Notes: a model not told the origin generated them from the sequence alone. Numbered from the stretch's first letter, positions 18,987-28,174 are shown. The stretch: DNA of 64,000 bases from Ramlibacter agri (GCF_012927085.1 NZ_JABBFX010000002.1:1210195-1274194); one strand, 5' to 3'. Numbers and translations are program-made.

Positions 18987-19060
18987 AAAGAAAAAAGGGC
19001 GCGCCCTGAAGGTGACGCGCCCTAAACCAACAATCTATGGCAACTGCGATAGTTGGAGCT
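18987..19060 (-). ncRNA. Candidate small RNA or transcription attenuator upstream of lepA
   Basis: A -10-like TACAAT (minus strand, 19068-19063) would start a transcript near 19058. The RNA of about 70 nt can form a first stem (CCAAC at 19056-19052 with GTTGG at 19031-19027, plus CTAT/ATAG inside). It ends in a GC hairpin, AGGGCGCG/CGCGCCCT (19023-19016 with 19003-18996), followed directly by a run of T (18996-18991, then CTTT). That is the layout of a short RNA with an intrinsic terminator. Because lepA starts only 40 bases on, it could instead be an attenuator in the lepA leader. No family was recognised. Confidence 0.5.
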
Positions 19061-19062
19061 TC

Positions 19063-19068
19063 ATTGTA
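19063..19068 (-). promoter_or_regulatory. -10 element (TACAAT) of candidate RNA/lepA leader
   Basis: TACAAT on the minus strand matches five of six sigma-70 -10 positions and is preceded by a T-rich stretch. The -35 region is poor (GTGTAC at a 17-base spacing), so the promoter may be weak or need an activator. Confidence 0.45.
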
Positions 19069-19401
19069 GGCAAAAAGCCCCGGGCGTACACCCGACGGGT
19101 CTCTCCAACTGGGCCGTTGCAGGCGGGCCACGCGTGTCTTATCCACAGCTTTTCAACAAAATCGACCTGTCTTCTTTTGGACAAGTTGTGGGCCGCTTGT
19201 GGATGTGCCGGGGATAGCCCAAAACCATCTCGCATCGTGGTGAGTGGCCAGTTCGATATGCCTCAATACCGGCGTCTTGCCCCAGATTCTATCCGCTGGC
19301 GTTGTTAAGGACGGCTTCAAGTTAGCGCCTGCCAACCAGCAGCCTGGGAGAAACCGCTCACCACTTTTTTTCTGCCGCCTGTCTTTTTTTGACCAGTGCC
19401 C

Positions 19402-19441
19402 CAAAAGCGAAGCCCCAAACCCGACTCGGGGCCTGGGGCTT
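19402..19441 (-). terminator. Intrinsic terminator after degP
   Basis: AAGCCCCA (19410-19417) pairs exactly with TGGGGCTT (19434-19441). The loop contains a further CCCGA/TCGGG pairing. On the minus strand the hairpin begins about 20 bases after the degP stop and is followed by a short T run (CTTTT). Confidence 0.7.
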
Positions 19442-19460
19442 TACGGATTTCGCTTGCGGG

Positions 19461-21023
19461 TTAACCCCGGGCCGGCCGGATGACCAGGTAGGTGGCCAGC
19501 TCGCCCCGGCGCAGCAGCACCGGGATGGCCTTGCTCTTGTCGACGCGGGCGATCACGGCGTCGAACTCCTTGACGCTGTTGATGTCCGTGTTGCCGATCG
19601 CCACGATGATGTCGCCCTCGCGGATGCCGGCGCGCTGCGCGCTCTCGGTGACGGAGTCGACCTTCACGCCGCCCTTCACGTGCAGCTCGCGCTTCTGCGC
19701 ATCGGTGAGTTCGCTCACGGTCAGGCCCAGCGAGGCAGCCGCGGGCGACGCAGCCTTGGGCTTGTCCTCCGGCGTCGCGCGCGCGGGCCGCATGGCGGGC
19801 TTGTCGGCCTCGAACTCGGCGACCGTCACGTTCAGGTCGTGGGTGCCGCCGCGGCGGAACACCGTGAGATTGGCGCGGCTGCCCGGCTTGGTGTTGCCCA
19901 CCAGGCGCGGCAGGTCGGTCGCGCGGTCGATCACCTGGCCGTTGAACTTGGTGATGATGTCGCCCGCTTCCACGCCCGCCTTGTCGGCCGGCGAGCCGGT
20001 CTCGACGCTGCGCACCAGCGCGCCCTGCGGGCGGCCCAGGCCCAGCGATTCGGCGACGTCGCGCGAGACCTGGTCGATCTGCACGCCGATGCGCCCGCGC
20101 TGCACGCGGCCGCTCACGCGCAGCTGCTCGGCGACGCGGGTGGCTTCGTCGATCGGGATCGCGAAGGAGATGCCCATGAAGCCGCCCGAGCGCGAGTAGA
20201 TCTGGCTGTTGATGCCGACCACCTCGCCACGCATGTTGATCAGCGGGCCGCCGGAGTTGCCGGGGTTGATCGCGACGTCGGTCTGGATGAAGGGCAGGTA
20301 GTCGCCGGTGTCGCGCCCCTTGGCGCTGACGATGCCCGCCGTGACGGTGTTCTCCAGGCCGAAGGGCGAGCCGATGGCCATCACCCATTCGCCCACCTTC
20401 AGCTTGCTGACGTCGCCGAAGCGCACGGCCGGCAGGCCGGTGGCTTCGATCTTCACGACCGCCACGTCGCTGCGCTTGTCCGAGCCGATGATCTTGGCCT
20501 TGAACTCGCGCTTGTCGGTGAGCGTGACCATCACTTCGTCGGCGCCCTCCACCACGTGGGCGTTCGTCATCACGTAACCGTCGGCGGTGAGGATGAAGCC
20601 GGAGCCGACGCCGCGCGGCTGCTCCTCGTCGTTGTCGCCGCCGCCGCCGCCACCGCCACCGCCACCGCCACCGCCGCCGCCGCCACCACCACGATCACCC
20701 CGGTCGCCGCGGGGCGGGTTGGGCCGCTGCCCGCGCGGGCTGTTGGGAGTCTGCGGCGCGGGGACGCCGAAGAAGCGCCGGAAGAAGTCCTGCATCTCCT
20801 CGTCCATCTGGCCGTTGGCGCCGGCGCGCCCTCGCTCGAGGGTGCGGATGTTGACGACGGCGGGGCTCACCTGCTCCACCAGCTCGGTGAAATCGGGCAG
20901 CGAACGCGGTTGCGGGGCCGACTGCGCGGGCGCCGGCAAGGGCACCAGCGTGGCCGCGCCGGTCACGGCCAGCGAGGCGGCCAGCGCGAGCCCGCGCACC
21001 TTCTTCCAATCCATAGCGGACAT
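19461..21023 (-). CDS. degP: DegP/MucD-type periplasmic serine protease (HtrA)
   Basis: A 520-residue HtrA protease/chaperone of the periplasm. A signal peptide (residues 1 to about 33, ending near APAQS) is followed by the trypsin-like domain with His in TNAHVV, Asp in SDVAVVK and Ser in GNSGGP. Two PDZ domains follow. The start at 21023 is chosen for its GGAGAGG ribosome site five bases upstream; ATGs further up lack one. An 18-glycine run (residues 113-130) in the LA-loop region is unusual. It lies downstream of rpoE-rseA-rseB and has a possible sigma-E-like promoter of its own. Confidence 0.95.
   Translation of the reverse strand: MSAMDWKKVRGLALAASLAVTGAATLVPLPAPAQSAPQPRSLPDFTELVEQVSPAVVNIRTLERGRAGANGQMDEEMQDFFRRFFGVPAPQTPNSPRGQRPNPPRGDRGDRGGGGGGGGGGGGGGGGGGDNDEEQPRGVGSGFILTADGYVMTNAHVVEGADEVMVTLTDKREFKAKIIGSDKRSDVAVVKIEATGLPAVRFGDVSKLKVGEWVMAIGSPFGLENTVTAGIVSAKGRDTGDYLPFIQTDVAINPGNSGGPLINMRGEVVGINSQIYSRSGGFMGISFAIPIDEATRVAEQLRVSGRVQRGRIGVQIDQVSRDVAESLGLGRPQGALVRSVETGSPADKAGVEAGDIITKFNGQVIDRATDLPRLVGNTKPGSRANLTVFRRGGTHDLNVTVAEFEADKPAMRPARATPEDKPKAASPAAASLGLTVSELTDAQKRELHVKGGVKVDSVTESAQRAGIREGDIIVAIGNTDINSVKEFDAVIARVDKSKAIPVLLRRGELATYLVIRPARG
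20637..20690. repeat. Poly-glycine codon run inside degP
   Basis: Eighteen consecutive Gly codons, nearly all GGC or GGT in a near-trinucleotide pattern, encode a flexible linker between the N-terminal helix and the protease core. Such runs may vary in length between strains by slippage. Confidence 0.95.
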
Positions 21024-21060
21024 AAAGACCTCTCCAGAAGCGCTCAGGAAACGTAATAGC

Positions 21061-21089
21061 TGAGAATACGCCCGCTGGGTTTGGTTCAA
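21061..21089 (-). promoter_or_regulatory. Possible sigma-E-type promoter of degP
   Basis: On the minus strand, TTGAACC (21089-21083) and TCTCA (21065-21061) are 17 bases apart. They resemble the GAACTT / TCTGA elements of RpoE/AlgU promoters. The pair lies 38 bases before the degP ATG, and the cognate sigma gene is three genes upstream. The match is partial, so the call is tentative. Confidence 0.35.
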
Positions 21090-21134
21090 CGTCAGCGAAT
21101 GGCGCATCTGCCGCGCCGCCCGTCCGGGAAGCGC

Positions 21135-22154
21135 TCAGCGCTTGCGTTCAAGGCTGAGCGCGAAGGTCTTCAGCGTCTGCGCGGGCACCTCGCCCACGGC
21201 GGTCACCCACCAGTCCTGCACGCGGCGCGTGAGCGTGTGGGTCGCGCCGCTGGCGAACACGCCTTCCTGCTGGTGGCGGCTCGGGTCGTAGGCTTCGACG
21301 AACAGAGAGACCGAGGCGAGCCCGTCGGAGAAGATCCACTGCAGCACGCCTTCGGCGGGCCGCTTGTAGCAGCTCTGGGGCCGGAAGCCGGCCACGCTGG
21401 CCTTGAGCGACCAGCCCTCGGCCGCAGCCGTGGTCTTCTGCGCCTGCGTCTTCTCGACGCGCCAGCCCTCGGGCACGGCCATCATCTGCGACAGCTTGCT
21501 GATGCGCACCGGCGCATCCAGCTGCAGTTCGGAGAATGCGGCCTGCTCCAGCACGTTGCCGTCGCCGTCCAGCGTCTGCAGCTTCACCACCAGACCGCTC
21601 TTCTTCTCGCTCCAGATACGGTAGCCGAAACGCAGCGAATCCTTGGGCGCCAGCTGCACGACGTCGGCGTCGTAGCCGGCCACGCGTTCGTTGCCGACGC
21701 GGCGGGCGGCATAGAACTGTGCGATGGTGGTGTCGGCCGGGTCTTGCAGCTCGGGGAACAGGCCGAGCGATTCGCGCTGCTCGCTGCGGACCGTGCGGCT
21801 CTCGGGCACGAAGGTCAGGACTTCGTCGTCGCGGCGGAAGGTCTGGCGCGGCGCGCCCGACAGCGACTCCACCCGCTCCACCTGGCGCTGGCCGTCGCAG
21901 GCGTGCCAGATGCGCGCACTGGACATGGCGCCGGTGCTGGAGGAGACGACGAAGGTGCCGATGTAGCTGCGGTTATAGGACGCCTTCTGCATCCGCTGCA
22001 GCCACTCGTTGACGGTGCGCTCCTTGCCCTCGCGGGCAGCTGGCGGCGCCGCATGGGCCGCGAGCCCCACGGCGCCGAAGGCGCAGAGCGCCAGCAGGCC
22101 ATGGGCCAGGCGCAGGCGGGCGACGCGAAAGGGCAGGACGGCCGTGCGGCTCAT
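21135..22154 (-). CDS. rseB: MucB/RseB periplasmic regulator of sigma-E
   Basis: A 339-residue protein with a signal peptide (LLALCAFGAVGLAAHA, ending near residue 36). It has the two-domain MucB/RseB fold: an N-terminal LolA-like part starting at NEWLQRMQKASYNRSYIGTFVV, and a C-terminal part with YKRPAEG and FSDGLASVSLFVE. RseB binds the periplasmic side of RseA and shields it from DegS, so it holds sigma-E inactive until envelope stress. The start codon shares its A with the rseA stop (TGATG at 22152-22156 on the minus strand). Confidence 0.92.
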   Translation of the reverse strand: MSRTAVLPFRVARLRLAHGLLALCAFGAVGLAAHAAPPAAREGKERTVNEWLQRMQKASYNRSYIGTFVVSSSTGAMSSARIWHACDGQRQVERVESLSGAPRQTFRRDDEVLTFVPESRTVRSEQRESLGLFPELQDPADTTIAQFYAARRVGNERVAGYDADVVQLAPKDSLRFGYRIWSEKKSGLVVKLQTLDGDGNVLEQAAFSELQLDAPVRISKLSQMMAVPEGWRVEKTQAQKTTAAAEGWSLKASVAGFRPQSCYKRPAEGVLQWIFSDGLASVSLFVEAYDPSRHQQEGVFASGATHTLTRRVQDWWVTAVGEVPAQTLKTFALSLERKR

Positions 22155-22747
22155 CAGCGGTTCGGCCCCTCGAAGGTGGCGTTGCGCAGGAAGCCGGAGG
22201 AGGTCTGCAGCGCGGTGGCGCCACCGAACTGGCGGTGGGCGGCCAGCAGCTGGTCCAGGCGCGGGTCGCGGATCATCGGGGCGCTGCGCGGGTCGGCGGC
22301 GGCAGCCACCGGGATCACGCCGGACGCAGGCGACGGCGCGACGGCCAGCTGCGGCCCCGCGGCGCCATTGCCGCCGGCGGTGCCCCACACGTTCCAGCCG
22401 ATCGCGGCCACGGCCGCCACGGAGGCAAAGCCAGCCGCCAGCTTCCAGCGCCAGTCGTTCGCCGCGTCCTCGCGGGCGCGGATGCTCGTTTCCGCGGGCG
22501 CGGCCGGCCGCGCCGGTTCCTCGCCCAGGCGCGCCTGCAGTTTCGCCAGGAAGTCCCCGGGCGCGCTGCCCGCGTGCGACTGCCCGGTGCGCAGCACCTC
22601 GCCGATCACGCAATACGCTTCCCAGGTGGAACGGCCCTCGCCGCTGGTCGCCACGGCCACGCCGCGCGCGAAGCCTTCGCCGCGCAGCTGCCCGTCGGCC
22701 AGCGCCGAAATCAGTTCCCGTCGATCCAGTTTTTCCAATTCGTCCAT
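22154..22747 (-). CDS. rseA: Anti-sigma-E factor RseA/MucA
   Basis: A 197-residue single-pass inner-membrane protein. The cytoplasmic anti-sigma domain begins MDELEKLDRRELISALADGQL, in overlapping pieces the usual RseA_N pattern. A transmembrane segment lies near residues 100-120 (LAAGFASVAAVAAIG), and the periplasmic tail is rich in A, P and G. It binds RpoE and is degraded under envelope stress. It sits one base after rpoE. Confidence 0.92.
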   Translation of the reverse strand: MDELEKLDRRELISALADGQLRGEGFARGVAVATSGEGRSTWEAYCVIGEVLRTGQSHAGSAPGDFLAKLQARLGEEPARPAAPAETSIRAREDAANDWRWKLAAGFASVAAVAAIGWNVWGTAGGNGAAGPQLAVAPSPASGVIPVAAAADPRSAPMIRDPRLDQLLAAHRQFGGATALQTSSGFLRNATFEGPNR

Positions 22748-22748
22748 C

Positions 22749-23384
22749 TCACCACCGCTTTCCCGACTGATTCTCCAGCAGGGGCTTCACCTTGGCCGAA
22801 ATCGCCTCGCGCGCCCGGAAGATCCGGGATCGCACGGTGCCGATCGGGCAATTCATCACTTCGGCGATCTCTTCGTAGCTCAGTCCCTCGATCTCGCGCA
22901 GCGTCACCGCCTGGCGCAGTTCGTCGGGAAGGGCCTCCATGGCAGAGTTCACCGTGGCAGCGATTTCCTTCGCGGCCAGCACCGTCTCCGGTGTTTCCGC
23001 GGAGGTTAGTTCGTTCTCCACGCCGGAAGTTTCTTCGTCATCATCGCCGCCCCTCAGGGCGCTCTCGGAGACGACGGGATCCCGCTTCAGGTCGACCAAA
23101 GCTTTTTTCGCAGTATTGACGGCGATCCGGTACAGCCAGGTATAGAACTGGGCCTCGCCGCGGAACTGGGCGAGCGCGCGGTAGGCGCGGATGAAGGTTT
23201 CCTGGGCGATGTCCTCGACCAGGTCGGTGTCGCGCACCATGCGGCCGATCAGGCGCTCGATGCGGCGCTGGTATTTCACGACCAGCAGCTCGTAGGCCTT
23301 CTGGTCGCCCGCGACGGTGCGCTCGACCAGCTGCAGGTCGGTATCGGCGGACGAAGGTGCGGGGGCCGCGGGAGTCTTGTTCAT
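22749..23384 (-). CDS. rpoE: RNA polymerase sigma factor RpoE (AlgU-type ECF)
   Basis: A 211-residue ECF sigma factor for the envelope-stress response. Region 2 spans AYELLVVKYQRRIERLIGRM to FYTWLYRIAVNTAKKALVD, and region 4 ends in EGLSYEEIAEVMNCPIGTVRSRIFRARE. An acidic linker (GGDDDEETS) separates them. The ATG at 23384 overlaps the upstream gene by four bases. The same-strand rseA, rseB and degP complete the regulatory module. Confidence 0.95.
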   Translation of the reverse strand: MNKTPAAPAPSSADTDLQLVERTVAGDQKAYELLVVKYQRRIERLIGRMVRDTDLVEDIAQETFIRAYRALAQFRGEAQFYTWLYRIAVNTAKKALVDLKRDPVVSESALRGGDDDEETSGVENELTSAETPETVLAAKEIAATVNSAMEALPDELRQAVTLREIEGLSYEEIAEVMNCPIGTVRSRIFRAREAISAKVKPLLENQSGKRW

Positions 23385-23848
23385 CGTTCTGCCACCGGCG
23401 GCTCCGGCCCCTGGGCCGCCGCGGTGTTGGAGCGCGAATATATCGCACGGCGCAGCGCATTCCAGTGGGACGGCGCCGCGTCCCGCATTGCCCACAACCA
23501 GCGCCGGCGCCCCGCCGCCGCCGGAGTCCAGCGCAGGAGGAGATGGGATTGCAGGTCGAGGGTGAGTTCGGGCTGGCCGGCTTCGTCCGGCTGGCCGGCG
23601 GCCGTCCAGCGCCAGCCGGCGCCGTCCCAGGCCAGGAAGCCGGCAGGGGACTGCCACCAGGCGGCCAGGGCCGCGGCGCCGCAGGCGGCCAGCAGCAAGG
23701 AGGCGGCCAGCTGGCGCCAGCCCGGGGCCTGCGCCTGCAGCGTCCAGGCCAGGAGCGCCAAGGCCCCCAGCAGCCAGGCGCCGGCCAGCAGGGCGCCGGC
23801 GAAGCGGCTGCGCCCCACCGGGTAGTTCACCGATGGGGCGGCATGCAT
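23381..23848 (-). CDS. YgfX-like small membrane protein, function unknown
   Basis: A 155-residue protein with two hydrophobic segments (about residues 17-37 and 47-66). A short soluble domain containing FLAWDGAGWRW and HLLLRWTP follows. Two helices then a small beta domain with a W-x-G-x-x-W pattern resembles YgfX/CptA, once described as the toxin partner of SdhE. No sdhE is near. It links fabF and rpoE by position and overlaps rpoE by ATGA, so it may be co-translated with the sigma factor. Confidence 0.6.
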   Translation of the reverse strand: MHAAPSVNYPVGRSRFAGALLAGAWLLGALALLAWTLQAQAPGWRQLAASLLLAACGAAALAAWWQSPAGFLAWDGAGWRWTAAGQPDEAGQPELTLDLQSHLLLRWTPAAAGRRRWLWAMRDAAPSHWNALRRAIYSRSNTAAAQGPEPPVAER

Positions 23849-23882
23849 GCGAGGGTCAGTCGGCCCGTGCTTGCGGGGCAGG

Positions 23883-25130
23883 TCAGATGCGCTTGAACAC
23901 CAGCGTACCGTTGGTGCCGCCGAAGCCGAAGTTGTTCTTCACGGCCACGTCGATCTTCAGGTCCCGCGCCGTGTTGGCGCAGTAGTCCAGGTCGCACTCG
24001 GGGTCCTGGTTGAAGATGTTGATGGTCGGCGGGCTCTTCTGGTGGTGCACCGCCAGCACGGTGAAGACCGATTCGATGCCGCCGGCGCCGCCCAGCAGGT
24101 GGCCGGTCATCGACTTGGTGGAGTTCACCACCGTCTTCTTCGCGTGCTCGCCCAGCCCCAGCTTGATGGCGTTCGTCTCGTTGATGTCGCCCAGCGGCGT
24201 GGAAGTGCCGTGCGCATTGACGTAGTCCACCTGGTCGGCGTTGACGCCGGCGTTCTGCAGCGCCATCACCATCGAGCGGCGCGGGCCGTCGACGTTGGGG
24301 GCGGTCATGTGGAAGGCGTCACCGCTCATGCCGAAGCCGGCGACCTCGGCGTAGATCCTGGCGCCGCGCTTCTTGGCATGCTCGTATTCCTCGAGCACCA
24401 GCACGCCGCCGCCCTCGCCCAGCACGAAGCCGTCGCGGTCCTTGTCCCAGGGGCGGGAGGCCGTCTTCGGGTCGTCGTTGCGCGTGGACAGCGCCCGGGC
24501 CGCGGCAAAGCCGCCGATGCCCAGCAGCGAGACGCAGCTTTCCGCGCCGCCGGCCACCATGATGTCGGCGTCGCCGCTCTCGATCATGCGGGCGGACGTG
24601 CCCACGGCGTGCAGGCCGGTCGTGCAGGCCGTCACCACCGCGATGTTGGGGCCCTTGAAGCCGTACTTGATCGACACGTGGCCCGAGATCATGTTGATGA
24701 TCGAGGCCGGCACGAAGAAGGGAGAGATGCGGCGGGGGCCGCGGTTCATCAGCTCCGTGTGGGTCTGCTCGATGTTCGGCAAGCCACCGATGCCCGAGCC
24801 GATGTTCACGCCGATGCGCGTGGCCAGTTCGTCGCCGAGTGCTTCACCGGTCGGCAGGCCGGAATCCTCCACCGCCTGGCAGGCGGCAGCCAGCCCCAGG
24901 TGGATGAAGCGGTCCATGTGCCGCGCCTCCTTCTCGGGGATGTAGTCCTCGATCCTGAAGCCCTTCACCTCGCCGGCAAACCGCACCGACAGGGTGGAGG
25001 CATCAAAGGACTTCACCAGGTCGATGCCGGAATTCCCGGCCAGCAGGTTGGCCCAGGACTCGGCGACGGTGTTCCCCACCGGGCTGACGCAGCCCAGGCC
25101 GGTCACGACGACGCGGCGGCGCATGCTCAT
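23883..25130 (-). CDS. fabF: 3-oxoacyl-ACP synthase II
   Basis: A 415-residue condensing enzyme of fatty-acid elongation that adds malonyl-ACP to acyl-ACP. The catalytic triad is recognisable as Cys in [12 protein letters not shown], His in [11 protein letters not shown] and His in [10 protein letters not shown]. It also has the conserved C-terminal [10 protein letters not shown]. It lies six bases after acpP and closes the fab cluster before the rpoE module. Confidence 0.97.
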   Translation of the reverse strand: MSMRRRVVVTGLGCVSPVGNTVAESWANLLAGNSGIDLVKSFDASTLSVRFAGEVKGFRIEDYIPEKEARHMDRFIHLGLAAACQAVEDSGLPTGEALGDELATRIGVNIGSGIGGLPNIEQTHTELMNRGPRRISPFFVPASIINMISGHVSIKYGFKGPNIAVVTACTTGLHAVGTSARMIESGDADIMVAGGAESCVSLLGIGGFAAARALSTRNDDPKTASRPWDKDRDGFVLGEGGGVLVLEEYEHAKKRGARIYAEVAGFGMSGDAFHMTAPNVDGPRRSMVMALQNAGVNADQVDYVNAHGTSTPLGDINETNAIKLGLGEHAKKTVVNSTKSMTGHLLGGAGGIESVFTVLAVHHQKSPPTINIFNQDPECDLDYCANTARDLKIDVAVKNNFGFGGTNGTLVFKRI

Positions 25131-25136
25131 GCTCTC

Positions 25137-25385
<249 letters not shown>

Positions 25386-25455
25386 CTAAGGGTTGTGATT
25401 GAATCCGCGATTTTAAGCCGCGCGGACGTTCCGGCTGGGTAGGCCGTGTCTGGCC

Positions 25456-26208
25456 TCAACCCATGTACATTCCGCCGTTGACGTGGATTTCCTGTCCCGT
25501 CACGTAGCCGGCCTGCGGCGAAGCCAGCCAGGCCACGGCGTGGGCGACGTCCGCCGGCTTGCCGAGATGGCCCAGCGGGATCTGGCCCAGCAGGGCTTTT
25601 TGTTGTTCTTCCGGCAGCGCCGCCGTCATGTCGGTCTCGATGAAGCCCGGCGCCACGCAATTGACCGTGATGCCCCGGCTGCCCAGCTCGCGAGCAAGCG
25701 CTCGCGTCATGCCGGCCACGCCCGCCTTGGCGGCCGCGTAGTTGGCCTGCCCCGGATTGCCGGAGGCGCCCACCACGCTGGTGATGCTGAGGATGCGGCC
25801 GTAGCGCTGCTTCATCATCGTGCGCATGACGGCACGGCTCATCCGGAACACCGCCTTCAGGTTGGTGTCGGTGACCGCGTCCCAGTCCTCGTCCTTCATG
25901 CGCATGGCCAGGGTGTCGCGGGTGATGCCGGCGTTGTTCACCAGCACGTGCAGCCCGCCGTGTTCCTTGGCGATGGCGTCCACCAGGGCCTCGCCGGCCT
26001 TGGCGTCGTTGACGTCCAGCTTCGCGCCCTTGCAGCCTTGGTACTGCGCCAGCGCTTCGCTGATCCTGGCGGCGCCGTCGTCGCTGGTGGCCGTGCCGAC
26101 CACCTTCATGCCACGCTGGGCCAGTTCCAGGGCAATGGCCGCGCCGATGCCGCGCGAAGCGCCGGTCACCAGGGCGACCTGGCCTTTGATGTCCACGTGC
26201 GCGCTCAT
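25456..26208 (-). CDS. fabG: 3-oxoacyl-ACP reductase
   Basis: A 250-residue NADPH-dependent SDR that reduces 3-ketoacyl-ACP. The motifs are TGASRGIG near the N-terminus, NNAGITRD, the catalytic Ser in SVVGASGN, and YAAAKAG. The ATG at 26208 overlaps fabD's stop by ATGA. A 79-base gap precedes acpP, which allows a separate acpP promoter, as is common. Confidence 0.97.
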   Translation of the reverse strand: MSAHVDIKGQVALVTGASRGIGAAIALELAQRGMKVVGTATSDDGAARISEALAQYQGCKGAKLDVNDAKAGEALVDAIAKEHGGLHVLVNNAGITRDTLAMRMKDEDWDAVTDTNLKAVFRMSRAVMRTMMKQRYGRILSITSVVGASGNPGQANYAAAKAGVAGMTRALARELGSRGITVNCVAPGFIETDMTAALPEEQQKALLGQIPLGHLGKPADVAHAVAWLASPQAGYVTGQEIHVNGGMYMG

Positions 26209-27155
26209 TGCAGCAGCCCCTTCACCTCGGCCAGCGTGGCCGGGTCGTACAGCGCTGCCGACTGGATCGCCGGGTCGATGCGCTTGGCCATGCCGGCCAG
26301 CACCTTGCCGGGGCCGCATTCGATGACGGTGTCGACGCCGCGGCCATGGATGGCACGCACGCACTCCACCCAGCGCACCGGGCCGAAGGCCTGCTCGTAC
26401 AGGGCGGCGCGGATGCGGTCCGGGTCGGTCTCGACCTTCACCTCGATGTTGTTCACCACCGGGATCGTCGGCGTTTCCAGGCGGGTGGCGGCCAGGCGCT
26501 CCTTGAGCTTCTCGGCGGCCGGCTTCATCAGGCTGGAATGGAACGGCGCACTGACCGGCAGCGGCAGCGCGCGCTTGGCGCCCATGCCCTTGAGCATTTC
26601 ACAGGCCTTCTCGACGCCGGCCTTGCTGCCGGCGATGACGGTCTGCGCGGGGTCGTTGAAGTTCACCGCTTCCACCACTTCACCGCTGTTGGCGCCGAAG
26701 CTGCGGGCCGCTTCGGCGCAGCCTTCGATCACGCGCTGGGCATCCATGCCCAGGATGGCGGCCATGGCGCCGACGCCCACGGGCACGGCTTCCTGCATGG
26801 CCTGGGCGCGGAAGCGCACCAGCGGCGCCGCATCGGCCAGCGCCAGCGAACCGGCCGCGACCAGCGCGGTGTACTCGCCCAGCGAATGGCCGGCGACGAT
26901 GGAAGGCTCGGCGCCGCCTTCGGCGCGCCAGGCGCGATAGGCCGCGATGCCAGCCACCAGCATCACCGGCTGGGTGTTGGTGGTGAGGGCCAGCGCCTCT
27001 TTCGGGCCTTCCTTGATCAGGCGGCCGATGTCTTCGCCCAGGGCCTGCGAGGCTTCCTGCAGCGTCTGCGTCACGGTGGGGTGGTCGCCCCAGGCGTCGA
27101 GCATGCCGACGGCCTGCGAGCCCTGGCCCGGAAAGACGAAAGCGAACGGTTTCAT
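26205..27155 (-). CDS. fabD: Malonyl-CoA:ACP transacylase
   Basis: A 316-residue acyltransferase that moves malonyl from CoA to ACP. FVFPGQGSQ starts the protein. The active-site serine is in VAGHSLGEYTALVAAG, and PVSAPFHSSLM carries the catalytic His. It overlaps fabG by four bases and follows fabH by 41 bases. Confidence 0.97.
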   Translation of the reverse strand: MKPFAFVFPGQGSQAVGMLDAWGDHPTVTQTLQEASQALGEDIGRLIKEGPKEALALTTNTQPVMLVAGIAAYRAWRAEGGAEPSIVAGHSLGEYTALVAAGSLALADAAPLVRFRAQAMQEAVPVGVGAMAAILGMDAQRVIEGCAEAARSFGANSGEVVEAVNFNDPAQTVIAGSKAGVEKACEMLKGMGAKRALPLPVSAPFHSSLMKPAAEKLKERLAATRLETPTIPVVNNIEVKVETDPDRIRAALYEQAFGPVRWVECVRAIHGRGVDTVIECGPGKVLAGMAKRIDPAIQSAALYDPATLAEVKGLLQ

Positions 27156-27196
27156 GCGTGTCGTCCCTTGTATGGGTAGGAGGCCGCGCGCGGCCT

Positions 27197-28174
27197 TCAG
27201 AAATCGACGAGGACTGCGCCCCAGGTGAAGCCGCCGCCCACGCCTTCGAGCATGAGGGTGTCACCCTTCTTGACCTTGCCGGAACGCACGGCGGCGTCCA
27301 GCGCCAGCGGGATGGAGGCCGCCGAGGTGTTGCCGTGCTCGTCCACCGTCACGACCAGCTTGTCCATGGGCAGCTTCAGCTTCTTCGCCGTGCCCTGCAT
27401 GATGCGGATGTTGGCCTGGTGCGGGATCAGCCAGTCGATGTCCGCTTCCGTCTTGCCGGACTTCTCCAGCACGGCGCGGGCAGCCTTTTCCAGCACGCCC
27501 ACGGCCAGCCTGAACACGGCCTGGCCATCCATGTGCAGGAAGGCGCGGCCCGTGACCTCGCCGCCGGACACGTTGCCCGGCACGCAGAGGATGCCGACGT
27601 GCTTGCCGTCCGCATGCAGGTCGGACGCCAGGATGCCCGGCGTCTCGGAGGCTTCCAGCACCACGGCGCCGGCGCCGTCGCCGAACAGCACGCAGGTGGT
27701 GCGGTCCTTGAAATCGAGGATGCGCGAGAAGACTTCGGAGCCGATCACCAGCGCCTTGCTCGCCGAACCGGTGCGGATCATCGCGTCGGCCACCGTCAGC
27801 GCATAGACGAAGCCGCTGCAGACCGCCTGCACGTCGAAGGCGGGGCAGCCGGCGACGCCCAGCTTGTGCTGCAGGATGGCGGCAGCCGAGGGGAACACCA
27901 TGTCCGGCGTGGACGTGGCGACGATGATCAGGTCGATCTCGGCGGCGTCGCGGCCGGCGGCCTGCAGCGCGCGGCGCGCGGCTTCGGCGCCCAGGTCGCT
28001 GCTGGTGACGTCGGCCTCGGCAAAGTGGCGCGCACGGATGCCCGTGCGCTCCACGATCCAGTCGTCGGAAGTCTCGACGCCATTGGCAGCAAGTTGGGCG
28101 GCGAGATCGGCGTTGGTCACGCGCCTGGGGGGCAGGAAGCTGCCAGTGCCCGTGATCCGGGAGTATCTGCTCAT
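27197..28174 (-). CDS. fabH: 3-oxoacyl-ACP synthase III
   Basis: A 325-residue initiating condensing enzyme that joins acetyl-CoA with malonyl-ACP. The catalytic Cys is in [13 protein letters not shown], His in [10 protein letters not shown] and Asn in [12 protein letters not shown]. It lies six bases after plsX. Length and motifs are standard. Confidence 0.97.
   Translation of the reverse strand: MSRYSRITGTGSFLPPRRVTNADLAAQLAANGVETSDDWIVERTGIRARHFAEADVTSSDLGAEAARRALQAAGRDAAEIDLIIVATSTPDMVFPSAAAILQHKLGVAGCPAFDVQAVCSGFVYALTVADAMIRTGSASKALVIGSEVFSRILDFKDRTTCVLFGDGAGAVVLEASETPGILASDLHADGKHVGILCVPGNVSGGEVTGRAFLHMDGQAVFRLAVGVLEKAARAVLEKSGKTEADIDWLIPHQANIRIMQGTAKKLKLPMDKLVVTVDEHGNTSAASIPLALDAAVRSGKVKKGDTLMLEGVGGGFTWGAVLVDF

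Larger units (their letters stand above)
18950..19460. other. 511-base lepA-degP intergenic region
   Basis: This gap contains the candidate RNA (18987-19060), its -10, an exact TTATCCACA (DnaA-box sequence) at 19140-19148, and the degP terminator at 19410-19441. It is less GC-rich than the genes around it. No convincing protein-coding frame was found in it. The stretch 19150-19400 shows nothing I can name. Confidence 0.6.

Noticed and set aside
19140..19205. Replication origin in the lepA-degP gap
   Set aside because: One exact and one weak DnaA box without an AT-rich unwinding region or dnaA/dnaN/gidA neighbours are not enough.
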